Below, one piece after another: positions 26,159 through 34,414 of a DNA stretch of 64,000 nucleotides. Numbering within the stretch: position 1 is the first letter of the stretch; the number at the start of each line of letters is the position of its first letter. The translations under genes and the position numbers were made by a program. A model generated the notes under the pieces. It did not search any database. It saw nothing but the letters and a program-made list of their open reading frames with translations, and was not told the origin of the DNA. The DNA is from an uncultured Hymenobacter sp. (GTDB lineage Bacteria; Bacteroidota; Bacteroidia; Cytophagales; Hymenobacteraceae). The stretch spans positions 1 through 64,000 of the forward strand of contig CAJYPK010000061.1 of NCBI GenBank assembly GCA_913776615.1, written 5' to 3'.

Positions 26159-27265
26159 TTACGCGGCCGAAGCCACTGATTTGCTGCCGTACCAGCGGCG
26201 ACGGAACCAGAAGGCCAGGTTGACCAAGGCAATGAGTGCCGGCACCTCAATCAGAGGCCCAATCACGCCGGCGAAGGCCTGGCCCGAGTTCAGGCCGAAC
26301 ACCCCGATGGCCACGGCAATGGCCAGCTCAAAGTTGTTGCCCGTGGCCGTGAAGGCGATGCTGGCATTCTCGGCGTAGTCGGCCCCGAGGTACTTGCCAG
26401 CGGCGAAACTCAACACGAACATCACCCCGAAGTAGATGGCCAGCGGCAGGGCAATGCGCAGCACGTCGAGCGGCACCTGCACGATGGTTTCGCCCTTGAG
26501 GCTGAACATGACCACGATGGTGAGCAGCAGCGCCACCAGCGTAATGGGGCTGATGGCCGGGAGGTAGACCTTTTCGTACCACTCGTCGCCTTTCAGCCGC
26601 CGCAGGATGGTGCGCGAGAGAAAGCCGGCGGCGAAGGGAATGCCCAGGTACACGAGTACGCTCCGGGCGATGTCCCCGATGCCGATGTTCACGGCGTAGC
26701 CTTTTAAGCCGAAATAAGGAGGCAGCACGGTGATGAACAGCCACGCCAGCACCGAATAAAACAGCACCTGAAAGATGGAGTTAAGCGCCACCAGCCCGGC
26801 CGCGTACTCGCGCGAGCCGTCGGCCAAATCGTTCCAGACCAGCACCATGGCAATGCAGCGGGCTATGCCGATGAGAATCAGGCCCATCATGTAGTCGGGC
26901 TTGTCGGGCAGCAGCCAGATGGCCAGGAAAAACATGAGGAGCGGCCCCAGAATCCAGTTCAGGAAGAGTGAGAGGCCGATGATGCGCATGTTCTTGAAGA
27001 CCGTGGGCAGCTGCTCATACTTTACCTTGGCCAGCGGCGGGTACATCATCAGAATCAGGCCGATGGCCAACGGCACGTTCACCGTGCCCACCGAGAAGTA
27101 GTTGATGGCCCCGTTGATGCCGGGCACGAAGTAGCCCAAGCCCACGCCTAGCGCCATGGCCAGGAATATCCAGAGCGTAAGGCCCCGGTCGAGGCCGGAG
27201 AGTTTCTTTTCGGCCAGCGCGGCGGGGGCTGGTGCGGCAGACAGGGGTTGATTCAGCGTTGTCAT
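26159..27265 (-). CDS. acr3: ACR3-family arsenite efflux transporter
   Basis: A 368-aa inner-membrane protein with about ten hydrophobic helices (e.g. LTLWIFLAMALGVGLGYF, IGLILMMYPPLAKV, LFLNWILGPLLMFFLAIWLL). The conserved Cys of ACR3 is visible in GIARCIAMVLVWNDLA, and ATGNNFELAIAVAIGVFG is the typical helix 9 region. Extrudes arsenite made by ArsC. The start is the ATG of MTTLNQPL; upstream residues in the longer frame overlap the preceding gene and are discarded. Confidence 0.95.
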   Translation of the reverse strand: MTTLNQPLSAAPAPAALAEKKLSGLDRGLTLWIFLAMALGVGLGYFVPGINGAINYFSVGTVNVPLAIGLILMMYPPLAKVKYEQLPTVFKNMRIIGLSLFLNWILGPLLMFFLAIWLLPDKPDYMMGLILIGIARCIAMVLVWNDLADGSREYAAGLVALNSIFQVLFYSVLAWLFITVLPPYFGLKGYAVNIGIGDIARSVLVYLGIPFAAGFLSRTILRRLKGDEWYEKVYLPAISPITLVALLLTIVVMFSLKGETIVQVPLDVLRIALPLAIYFGVMFVLSFAAGKYLGADYAENASIAFTATGNNFELAIAVAIGVFGLNSGQAFAGVIGPLIEVPALIALVNLAFWFRRRWYGSKSVASAA

Positions 27266-27278
27266 GGAAAGAGCTGAG

Positions 27279-27773
27279 TTAAGCGACGCCGACGGAGGGG
27301 CTGCGCCGCTCCATCTGCACCGTGTTGCGCCATACGCCGTGGTGCTGGCCAATCCGTTCGCGGTGGCCGATGACGCGAAAACCCGCCTGTGTGTGCAGGC
27401 CAATGCTAGCCGCGTTTTCCTCGAAGGTGCCGGCCTGCAGCGTCCAGATGCCGTGGGCCTCCGAGTCCGTAGTTAGGGCCTGCAACAGCTGCCGGCCCAC
27501 GCCTTGCCTGCGGGCCTCGGCGGCGATGTATATGCTGATTTCAGCCACGCCGCCGTACACGCAGCGGCTCGATACGGGCGAGAGGGCGGCCCAGCCCCGT
27601 ACCGTGTCGGCGTCATCGACGGCGACCAGGCGGCTATGAGCCAGGTGCGCCCGGTCCCAGGCCTCCCATTCGGGGGCCTGCGTTTCAAACGTGGCGTTGC
27701 CCGTGGCGATACCTTGCTCGTAAATGGCCCGCACGGCGGACCAATGGACTTCGGTGAGTGGTTGAATGGTCAT
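27279..27773 (-). CDS. arsN: GNAT N-acetyltransferase (ArsN-like)
   Basis: A 164-aa GNAT enzyme of the phosphinothricin-acetyltransferase type: YEQGIATGNATFET near the N-terminus, the acetyl-CoA loop RRQGVGRQLL, and GFRVIGHRERIGQHHGVWRNTVQMER at the C-terminus. Members in ars operons (ArsN) acetylate arsenic-containing glutamate analogues or related herbicides, and its place between acr3 and the phosphoesterase supports that. Exact substrate not determined from sequence. Confidence 0.85.
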   Translation of the reverse strand: MTIQPLTEVHWSAVRAIYEQGIATGNATFETQAPEWEAWDRAHLAHSRLVAVDDADTVRGWAALSPVSSRCVYGGVAEISIYIAAEARRQGVGRQLLQALTTDSEAHGIWTLQAGTFEENAASIGLHTQAGFRVIGHRERIGQHHGVWRNTVQMERRSPSVGVA

Positions 27774-27785
27774 GATTCACTCCGA

Positions 27786-28562
27786 TTAATAAGCCTTGCG
27801 CAGCATGTCGGCGTATTCGTTGGGCAGCGGCGAGGCCTCCACCGCCTGCGCGGCTTTCTCCACGTCGTATTCCACCCGAATCAGTTCCGAGCGCACGCTG
27901 TTGGGGTCGGTCAGTTTGGTATTTTCGTCGAGGTGCAGCAGTTGGTAGGCGGCGCGCGGGTCGCCGTCCTTGGGCTTACCCACCGACCCGATGTTGAGCG
28001 CGTGGCGGTAGCGGGTTTCGCCTTCCACCTCGTAGGCGAAGCTGCGGTGGTAGGGCTTATGGGTGTGGCCGAACAGCATGATGTCGGCGTTGGCCTCGGC
28101 CAGCACCCGCAGGAAGCTGGCTTCGGGCCGGTCCTCAAACAGGTATTCGTTGATTTTGCGCGGTGAGCCGTGCACCATCAGCAGGCTGAGCGTGCAGGGC
28201 TCCTCCTGAAACTCCAGGCGCATGTGCTTAGGCAGCAGGCGCAGGTAGCGCCGCTCATCGTCTCCCACCACGTGGTTGGTGTAGGCAATGCTCTGCGCGC
28301 CCAGGTCCTTTTCGGTATCGGTTTTGTAGGCGCAGCCGCAGTTGCTGCTGGCCATCCCGATGCCCTGGTCGTAGTTGCCGGCCAGCGTGGGGATGCCGCG
28401 GCGGCGCACCTCGTTCACCACTTCGTTGGGCCAGGGCGCGTAGCCCACCAAATCGCCGAGGCAGAAAATCATGTCGGGCCGGCGCTGCTCCATATCGGCC
28501 AGCACCGCTTCCAGGGCCGGCAGGTTGCCGTGCACGTCGGAGAAAAAGGCAATCGTCATCAA
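27786..28562 (-). CDS. Metallophosphoesterase of the ars operon
   Basis: A 258-aa calcineurin-like phosphoesterase. Metal-binding motifs in order: FFSDVHGNLPALEAVL, FCLGDLVGYAPWPNE, LAGNYDQG, VHGSPR and MLFGHTHKPY. It belongs to the YfcE/diadenosine-type group and is cytoplasmic. It lies in line within the ars operon, 12 bp upstream of arsN. Its role in arsenic handling is unknown; hydrolysis of phosphate or arsenate esters is one possibility, offered as inference. Confidence 0.88.
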   Translation of the reverse strand: MMTIAFFSDVHGNLPALEAVLADMEQRRPDMIFCLGDLVGYAPWPNEVVNEVRRRGIPTLAGNYDQGIGMASSNCGCAYKTDTEKDLGAQSIAYTNHVVGDDERRYLRLLPKHMRLEFQEEPCTLSLLMVHGSPRKINEYLFEDRPEASFLRVLAEANADIMLFGHTHKPYHRSFAYEVEGETRYRHALNIGSVGKPKDGDPRAAYQLLHLDENTKLTDPNSVRSELIRVEYDVEKAAQAVEASPLPNEYADMLRKAY

Positions 28563-28631
28563 AGTCGGGAGGAAGGAATGGGGAGAAAAGTCAAGCGGCG
28601 CGACCCGGAAGGGCCGCGCCGCCTGGCCTTG

Positions 28632-29096
28632 TTAGCAGCACCCGCCGCCCGGCGTGCAGCCGCCGGCCATTTGCAGCTGAGGCAGCGCCACCTGCTGGGC
28701 GGCCGGAATGCCGCAGGCATCCTGGGCTAGGCAGGCCGTCTGCTTGGCGGTCAGCACGAAGTCGTTGCCCTCGCGCGTCAGCCCGAATTTGCCGATGGTG
28801 GCCTGCTGGTATTCCACTTCAATGTCCAGGTCTTCGGTGCCCAGAATGCGCTGCGACAAGTCCAGGATGTGCAGGAATTTCTGGGGTGCCAGGCGGTGGT
28901 CGTAGTCGCCGGCCTCCCAGAGCTGGAAGTTGGCGACCTGCTCCCGGCGCTCCACGCCGCCGCAGTCGATGAAATGCTTGCTCACCAGGCCCACTTCCGT
29001 CACGTGGAAGTGCGCGGGCAGGTACTCGCCCGTGGGCAAACGGAAATTGACGGCTTCCACTTCGGCCAAAGCTTGCTTGATTTCAGAGATTTTCAT
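28632..29096 (-). CDS. DUF6428-type ars-operon protein with Cys-rich tail
   Basis: A 154-aa soluble protein starting MKISEIKQALAEVE, with LPAHFHVTEVGLVSKHFIDCGG in the centre, a pattern common to small proteins beside arsR in Bacteroidota. The C-terminus ends GGCTPGGGCC, three cysteines that could bind As(III) or another thiophilic metal. Located directly downstream of arsR. Function unknown; an arsenic-binding or assisting role is inferred from the tail and the context. Confidence 0.75.
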   Translation of the reverse strand: MKISEIKQALAEVEAVNFRLPTGEYLPAHFHVTEVGLVSKHFIDCGGVERREQVANFQLWEAGDYDHRLAPQKFLHILDLSQRILGTEDLDIEVEYQQATIGKFGLTREGNDFVLTAKQTACLAQDACGIPAAQQVALPQLQMAGGCTPGGGCC

Positions 29097-29136
29097 GGCG
29101 CTACGGGTTGATAAAAGGGTGAAAAAGGGATGGGGT

Positions 29137-29487
29137 CTAGCAGGCGCAGGCATCGTCGGGACCGCAGGCCGCGCCGCTCGTGGCCTCGATGAAAAAGGCG
29201 GTGAACTGCTGGTGCACGCGCTGCAACAGTTCGGTATTGAGGCAGTAGCAGACGGTGAGTCCGTCGATTTCGCCGCGAATCAGGTCCAGCGCCTTCAGCT
29301 CCTGCAGGTGCTGTGATACCGTAGTGCGCGATAGGGGCAGCTCGGCGGCGATGTCGCCCGAGATGCAGGTTTTTTGCGCGGCCAGAAACTGGATGATGGC
29401 CACCCGGGCCGGGTGGGCCAGGGCTTTGGCCACGCGGGATAATTGCTGTTGCTCTTCGGTGAAGGCGGCGGTTTTAGCGTAGGTCAT
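29137..29487 (-). CDS. arsR: ArsR-family arsenic-responsive repressor
   Basis: A 116-aa winged-helix repressor. The HTH is ELPLSRTTVSQHLQELKAL, followed by the wing GEIDGLTVCYCLN, whose Cys pair matches the ArsR type in which metalloid binding near the wing relieves repression. The C-terminus CGPDDACAC adds four cysteines. The start is ATG of MTYAKTAAF. It overlaps the preceding short gene by 14 bp. It presumably binds the tandem inverted repeats at 29775-29817 and represses the operon without arsenite. Confidence 0.94.
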   Translation of the reverse strand: MTYAKTAAFTEEQQQLSRVAKALAHPARVAIIQFLAAQKTCISGDIAAELPLSRTTVSQHLQELKALDLIRGEIDGLTVCYCLNTELLQRVHQQFTAFFIEATSGAACGPDDACAC

Positions 29488-29749
29488 GGTCGGAAGCTGG
29501 AGGAGTGGGTAAGGTGGCGGCCGGTGCCGCCGTGGCCGCCAGCAGGTGGGTGAGCAGCGTTTCGGCCCGCTGATAGGCGCGCTGCTCGGCGGCTTGCAGT
29601 CGCTCTTCGCCGCCGCCGCCCGGCAGGCCATTGTAGCCGCCCTGCGTCTGAAGCCGCAGGCTTTCCAGCACGAGGCATTCGGTGCGCAGCACCCGTTCGA
29701 GCACGACGCGCAGCAGGGGATGAACGGGAGTATCGACGGTGGAGGACAT
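29474..29749 (-). CDS. Short leader gene of the ars operon, unknown
   Basis: A 91-aa protein from the ATG of MSSTVDTPVHPLLRVV; a longer start 15 codons upstream is possible but lies close to the operator. It is helical with LERVLRTECLVLESLRLQ and GLPGGGGEERLQAAEQRAYQRAETLLTHLL. No family recognised. It overlaps arsR by 14 bp, so it is cotranscribed and probably translationally coupled, which supports it being a real gene. Confidence 0.6.
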   Translation of the reverse strand: MSSTVDTPVHPLLRVVLERVLRTECLVLESLRLQTQGGYNGLPGGGGEERLQAAEQRAYQRAETLLTHLLAATAAPAATLPTPPASDHDLR

Positions 29750-29774
29750 GGGCGCCGGTAAGCAACTTGGAAGT

Positions 29775-29817
29775 ATGTCGCAAATATACGACATTGAATG
29801 ACGTAAGTTTACGACAT
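29775..29817 (-). promoter_or_regulatory. Tandem ArsR-type operators over the ars promoter
   Basis: Two 20-bp inverted repeats with the same half-site sequence. One has arms ATGTCG/CGACAT (29775-29794); the other has arms ATGACGTAA/TTACGACAT (29798-29817). Their starts are 23 bp apart, near two helical turns. On the minus strand a TATATTTG (29781-29788) matches the Bacteroidota -7 consensus TAnnTTTG and lies inside the first repeat, so repressor binding would occlude it. Confidence 0.7.
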
Positions 29818-29829
29818 AGTTGACATATT

Positions 29830-30346
29830 TTCTTGGAAAGCCGAAGCAAGCGGTTTTAGGGGCTTTTTGGTAGGGCGAGCCCGCTGGGCCAGGCTATGCA
29901 GGAATCCGCTGCGCTACCGTGCTGCGCACCGCTCCCGCTGGTCGCGCCCTTCCTATCCTTCTCGCAAAAAATCCCCCCGCGCCGGCCCGGCCCAGGCAGC
30001 GCCGCTTACTCGGGGGCGCGGCTGGCTATCCGCCACTCCCGCTGGTCGCCACGGAATGCCGGCCGCGCCCCCGGTGCGCTCTGCAGCCCCGGCCGGGCCT
30101 TCCCCCTTCTTATTGGCTGCTGGCCGAACCGGCAAGGGCCGGTACCGCCAGCGGAGCGCTGGAGCCGGCGTACCGCCGGCAGCTTTTATTATAAGGAACA
30201 AGGGGGAAGAAGGAGTTGGCACAGTCAAAACGGTAAGTCGATTTCGGTTAAATATTGTTGTCTTTTTAGCAACAAAAACGTCTGAAATTGCGTTTAATAG
30301 GATAAGCAAGTGGTTGTTCACTATCACCTTAGTCCTTTTAAGCGTC
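29830..30346. other. Gene-free region between ars and the methyltransferase
   Basis: About 500 bp. The first 350 are very GC-rich with repeated CGCTCCCGCTGGTCGC-like strings; the last 150 are AT-rich and contain a small inverted repeat (GTTG-tctttttag-CAAC). An open frame runs through into the methyltransferase, but its translation is arginine/proline-rich and unlike a protein. It probably holds the promoter of the downstream gene; no clear consensus box was found. Confidence 0.5.
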
Positions 30347-31981
30347 ATGCTCAATCCTGAATTCTTCCCTACCCCGGCCGCCGTTATTCAGCGCATGCTC
30401 GACCCGTTTTTCAACCCCGCTTCCACCGGCGACGAGGAGCCGGGCAGCGACCGGTACCGCCGCTACAACCCGGCCGCGGCGGCCCTGCGCAAGCTCACCA
30501 TCTTGGAGCCCAGCGCCGGTAGCGGGGCCATCGTGGACGAGCTGACGGCCTGGCTTGACCGGGAGGACTACCACAGCCGCAGCGGCAAGCAAAACGTGTA
30601 TTGCTGCGAGGCCGACCCCGAGCTGCGCGCCGTGCTGCACGACAAAGGCTACAAGGTGATTGCCAACGACTTCCTGAACTACCGGGGCGACCATTTTTTC
30701 GACCTCATTATCATGAACCCGCCCTTCTCCAATGGCGACCGGCATTTGCTTAAGGCCTGGGACGTGGTAGCTGCCGGCGGCGATGTGGTGTGCCTGCTCA
30801 ACACCGAAACGCTGGCCAACCCCTACACCGAAACCCGGCAGCTGCTGGCCCGCCTCATTGAGGACCACGGCATGAGCGAAGCGCTGGGAGCCGTTTTTGC
30901 CGAATCCGAGCGCCCCACCAACGTAGGGGTAAGCCTGGTCCGACTGCACAAACCCGCCAAAGCGGACCGCCTCACGTTCGAGTTCACCAGCCGGGGCCGC
31001 CGGGGGCCGGAGCTAAACGAAAACCTGTTTGCCAATGCCGTGGCCACGCGCGACGTCATCGGCAACATGGCGGCCGAATACGAGGGCCTGAAAGCGCAGT
31101 ACGCCGCTTACCTGCAGGCCCGCGAGGGCATGAAGTTCTACGCCAAAAGCCTGCTGCGCAGCGAGTACCAGGACGTGCTAAAGCTGGCCGAGGCCAGCTT
31201 GGAGCGCGGCAGCCTGCGCACGAGCTACAACAACTTCGCCGACGAGATGAACCAGCAAATTTGGGGGCTGGTGCTCGACAAGGTGAACATTCAGAAGCTG
31301 ATGACGGCCGACGTGCGCCGCAACTTCGCCGCCTTCAGCAAGGCCCAGGGCTACCAGGAATTCACCCACGAGGCCGTGGCCGAGCTGGTGGCGCTGGTGC
31401 TCGACAACCGCGAAACCATCATGGAGCAGGCCGTGGAATCGGTGTTTGACACCTTCACCAAGTACCACAAGGAAAACCGCCTGCACGTGGAGGGCTGGGT
31501 AACCAACTCGCAGTGGAAGGTAAACCGCAAGGTAATTCTGCCCTACGCGGTGGAAGAAAGTTATTCCGGCAAAGGCTTCCGGGTGAACTGGAGCCGCCGC
31601 GACGACTACGCCGACATCGACCGGGTGATGTGCTACCTGACGGGCGAAAACTACGATACCTGCGTGGGCATCGACACGGCCCTCGACCGCTACGGCAACC
31701 AGAACGCCAACCCGAACGGGGTTTGGACGGTGTACAGCCGGTTCTTTGAAATCCGGGCTTTCAAGAAAGGCACGGTGCACCTGATTTTCCGCGAGGAATT
31801 CCTCTGGCAGGAGTTTAACCTCCGGGCCTGCGCCGGCAAGCAGTGGCTGCCCGGCCCCGAAATGGCCGCCTACCGTGCCCGCCAGGCCAAAGCGGCCACC
31901 ACTAAAACGCACCCCCTGGTACCCGAGGCAGAGCAGTTGGCCGCGCCCGGCACCCAAATGCAGCTGCAGCTTGCGGCCTGA
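30347..31981 (+). CDS. N6-adenine methyltransferase with DUF4942 domain
   Basis: About 544 aa from ATG of MLNPEFFPTPAAVIQ. The SAM-binding region (LTILEPSAGSGAIVDEL) and the catalytic NPPF motif (LIIMNPPFSNGDRHLLKAWD) identify an adenine methylase of gamma-type order. The C-terminal half is the DUF4942-type region (QQIWGLVLDKVNIQKLMTADV and later). Such solitary methylases are typical of plasmids and conjugative elements, where they can protect DNA from host restriction after transfer; no cognate nuclease is adjacent. A longer upstream frame exists but looks non-coding. Confidence 0.9.
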   Translation: MLNPEFFPTPAAVIQRMLDPFFNPASTGDEEPGSDRYRRYNPAAAALRKLTILEPSAGSGAIVDELTAWLDREDYHSRSGKQNVYCCEADPELRAVLHDKGYKVIANDFLNYRGDHFFDLIIMNPPFSNGDRHLLKAWDVVAAGGDVVCLLNTETLANPYTETRQLLARLIEDHGMSEALGAVFAESERPTNVGVSLVRLHKPAKADRLTFEFTSRGRRGPELNENLFANAVATRDVIGNMAAEYEGLKAQYAAYLQAREGMKFYAKSLLRSEYQDVLKLAEASLERGSLRTSYNNFADEMNQQIWGLVLDKVNIQKLMTADVRRNFAAFSKAQGYQEFTHEAVAELVALVLDNRETIMEQAVESVFDTFTKYHKENRLHVEGWVTNSQWKVNRKVILPYAVEESYSGKGFRVNWSRRDDYADIDRVMCYLTGENYDTCVGIDTALDRYGNQNANPNGVWTVYSRFFEIRAFKKGTVHLIFREEFLWQEFNLRACAGKQWLPGPEMAAYRARQAKAATTKTHPLVPEAEQLAAPGTQMQLQLAA

Positions 31982-32086
31982 GCACCGTTGCCAGCGGGAT
32001 GCCGCCCGCTGGCACGCGCCGGGGGTAGTGGCACATTACCCTGCTGCTCCTCCTCCCCTAATGCCGGGAAGCGTTATAATGCGAGC

Positions 32087-32365
32087 ATGAAAACCCCATT
32101 CCCTCCCTCGGCCCCGCCCGGTGCTACCCCGCCGGCGGGCCAGCAGTTCAGCTACCTGCTGCGCCACGGCCGCTTCTCCTTCACCGAGCGCGAGTTACAG
32201 GAACACCTGCAAATGACCTACCGCACCATCAAGCAGCGCGAAGCCGACCCCTCCGGCCTGACCGTGGCCGAGGCGCTCCGGGTGGCCGAGCTGCTGGCCG
32301 TGCCCGTGCAAACGGTGCTGGATGCGGCCCTGGCCGATGCGCAGGCGGCCGGCGCGAAGCAGTAG
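32087..32365 (+). CDS. Small HTH-like protein
   Basis: 92 aa from ATG of MKTPFPPSAPP. LLRHGRFSFTERELQEHLQMTYRTIKQ followed by LTVAEALRVAELLAVPV resembles a Cro/C1-type helix-turn-helix. A proline-rich N-terminus precedes it. It sits between the methyltransferase and the toxin-antitoxin pair and may regulate either; similar in design to the small gene overlapping topA. No precise family assigned. Confidence 0.65.
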   Translation: MKTPFPPSAPPGATPPAGQQFSYLLRHGRFSFTERELQEHLQMTYRTIKQREADPSGLTVAEALRVAELLAVPVQTVLDAALADAQAAGAKQ

Positions 32366-32428
32366 CCCGGTTTGGCACATTTTTGCCTAACTTTCGTTTG
32401 CCGTAGTAGACCACTCAGGCAAAAAAGC

Positions 32429-32728
32429 ATGGATACCCTCATAAAATTCGGCCCCAAGGAAGCAACCCGCGAGCAGCGCCAGGCGCTATCGGACCGGGCG
32501 GCCGCGCTGAACGCGACCCAGGACCGCAAGCTGAGCCCCTTTGCCGAGCAGCTGAGCCAGCGTTACATCAACGGCGAGTTGAGCCTGGCCGAGGTAAACG
32601 CGCAGCTTGATGCCCATTACCAAGCCCAGGCCCAGACGCCGGTACCCACGCGGGGCGCCGATGGCACACTGGCGGTGGCACCCCGGCCGGCTCCCGCCAT
32701 GGCCAAGGCCCGTTCATTATCGCACTAG
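32429..32728 (+). CDS. VbhA-like antitoxin of Fic toxin
   Basis: 99 aa from ATG of MDTLIKFGPK. The central FAEQLSQRYINGELSLAEVNAQLDAHY (in parts) matches the C-terminal half of the VbhA antitoxin fold. The inhibitory (S/T)xxxE(G/N) helix motif expected just before it is not present: the aligned place reads NATQDRKL, and the nearest look-alike, SPFAEQ, is displaced and lacks the last residue. It lies 86 bp upstream of the Fic gene in the same direction, the usual antitoxin-first order. Confidence 0.7.
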   Translation: MDTLIKFGPKEATREQRQALSDRAAALNATQDRKLSPFAEQLSQRYINGELSLAEVNAQLDAHYQAQAQTPVPTRGADGTLAVAPRPAPAMAKARSLSH

Positions 32729-32814
32729 CCCTTCGCTCTTACTCTATTCGCTAACGCCCTGCCGGTTGGTGGGGCGTTTTGCTTGCTTACCCAGTTCCCG
32801 CGCGGCTTTTCCTT

Positions 32815-33909
32815 ATGACTGACGGTTTTACCGACCCCCACACCGGTGTTCTGATTAATAAGCTCAACATCACCGATGAGGACAAGCTGGCCGAGGTCGA
32901 AGGCAACCGTTTCCACTTCCGCCTGCTGGAGGTGCTGGCCGGCCACGTGGAAGTAACGCCCCACAACGCCCAGGGCCTACAGGCATTGCACCGCCACCTT
33001 TTTCAGGATGTGTACCCGTGGGCGGGCGAAACGCGTGCCTGGGGCGAGTTCCAGGCCACCAAGTCAACTTCGGCCGATAAGGACGGCCCCGGCCTATATA
33101 CCATGTACTTTGGTAGCTACCAGCAACTGCATACGCACCTGGATGCCATCGGGCAGCAGCTGGCCGCTGAGCGCTTTCTGAAGGGGCTGGACAAGGACCA
33201 GTTTGTGGCCCGGGCGGCCTACTATTTCGACCAGTACAACTACGCCCACGCCTTTCGGGAGGGCAATGGCCGGACCCTGGGCGCGGCCTTTCAAGTATTG
33301 GCGGAGCATGCCGGCTACGACATGAACCTCGTTGCGCAGTCGCACCCCAGGCAATACAACCAGGCCCGGGACTACGCCATTCTACGGCCCGCCGGAAACC
33401 CAGAAGCCGATTTGCAGCCGCTCCGCGCCTTTTTCGGCCAGATTATAAGCCCGCTCCCGGAACTGGTGCTGGCCCCGGCCGCGCCCATGGTAGTGCCCGA
33501 GTTTCTGCGGCGCGTGGACGCCATGCGCGAGGTGCAGCAGAGCCAGGAGCCCATCTGGCGGGCGCTGCTGGGAGGGCGTCACACCGGGGTAGCCCGGCAG
33601 ATTATGCAGGGCACCCGCGGCGTTGTGCATCCCGATGCGCAGCAGCCCGCACGGCTGGCCATCCTGAAAACCGGGGCCGAGCTGCTGGAGCAAATGCCCG
33701 CCAAGATGGAAGATGCCCGCCTGCGCCAGCGCGTGGCGCGGCTGCTACGGGCACTCCCCCTGGTTACGGTGGTGCTGCTGATAGCAGGGCCGCCGCTCCA
33801 AGCCGCGCCGCAGCCAGGGCCGGAGCCGCCCAAAGGGCAAGTGGAGAAAAACGTCGAGCCCCAGCCGCAAAAAATGCCCGGGCAGAAACGGAAAGGGCCA
33901 AAGCTGTAA
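32815..33909 (+). CDS. Fic-domain toxin (AMP-transferase-like) with atypical motif
   Basis: 364 aa from ATG of MTDGFTDPHTG. The Fic core is clear: HLFQDVYPWAGETR for the flap region, then His145 in HAFREGNGRTLG. The canonical motif HxFx(D/E)GNGRxxR ends in Arg, but here the last position is Gly156, so the Arg that normally binds the nucleotide gamma-phosphate is missing. After the domain come a hydrophobic stretch (LPLVTVVLLIAG), a proline-rich linker and a basic tail ending QKRKGPKL, shared with the AbiEii toxin and the relaxase. Class I (VbhT/VbhA-type) by its separate antitoxin. Activity may be altered. Confidence 0.9.
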   Translation: MTDGFTDPHTGVLINKLNITDEDKLAEVEGNRFHFRLLEVLAGHVEVTPHNAQGLQALHRHLFQDVYPWAGETRAWGEFQATKSTSADKDGPGLYTMYFGSYQQLHTHLDAIGQQLAAERFLKGLDKDQFVARAAYYFDQYNYAHAFREGNGRTLGAAFQVLAEHAGYDMNLVAQSHPRQYNQARDYAILRPAGNPEADLQPLRAFFGQIISPLPELVLAPAAPMVVPEFLRRVDAMREVQQSQEPIWRALLGGRHTGVARQIMQGTRGVVHPDAQQPARLAILKTGAELLEQMPAKMEDARLRQRVARLLRALPLVTVVLLIAGPPLQAAPQPGPEPPKGQVEKNVEPQPQKMPGQKRKGPKL

Positions 33910-34054
33910 GTCAAAACCAGGCAGCTAAGCGCAACTATAGGGTCCCCGAAGCTGTTTAAATAGACAGGCTGTGATGGGGCTTTTTATCCCTTTGGTTCAA
34001 TCCAGCCGTAGTAGTAAGCAGCTTGCCTGATGGCCAAACTCATCCCCTGTTAGC

Positions 34055-34414
34055 ATGGAAAAGCGCAGAACTCCTACCCCCGAAGCCACAGCTCCAGTAA
34101 CCGAGCCGCAGGTTGTACCGGCCCCGCTGGCCGAGCACCTGCCAACGCTGCTGTGGGACGTGGACCCCGACACCATCGACCCGCAGGCTATGGCGCGCAC
34201 CATCGTGCAGCGCGTCATTCAGCGCGGGAGCAAAGAAGACTGGGCCGCCATGCTGGAATACTACGGTCGTCCCCGCGTGCAGGAAATCGTTGAAACGGTG
34301 CCCTATATGTCGGATGCCGCCATTGCGGCCGTGTGCCAGTTCTTCCACATCGAAAAGGAAACCCTTAGATGCTACCAGCGCAAGCAGTCGATACCGCAAA
34401 CCTTCAACTCCTAG
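34055..34414 (+). CDS. DUF6922-type antitoxin of AbiEii-like toxin
   Basis: A 119-aa protein. A proline-rich N-terminus is followed by LPTLLWDVDPDTIDPQAMARTIVQRVIQRG and a C-terminal helix-rich segment (ETVPYMSDAAIAAVCQFFHI), as in the small proteins that precede AbiEii-like nucleotidyltransferases in Bacteroidota. It overlaps the toxin gene by 46 bp, so translation is coupled. Presumed to neutralise the toxin and perhaps repress the operon. Confidence 0.75.
   Translation: MEKRRTPTPEATAPVTEPQVVPAPLAEHLPTLLWDVDPDTIDPQAMARTIVQRVIQRGSKEDWAAMLEYYGRPRVQEIVETVPYMSDAAIAAVCQFFHIEKETLRCYQRKQSIPQTFNS

Noticed and set aside
29867..30346. N-terminal extension of the DUF4942 methyltransferase
   Set aside because: Residues are Arg/Pro/Ser-rich and do not resemble the family; the conserved domain begins right after the ATG at 30347.
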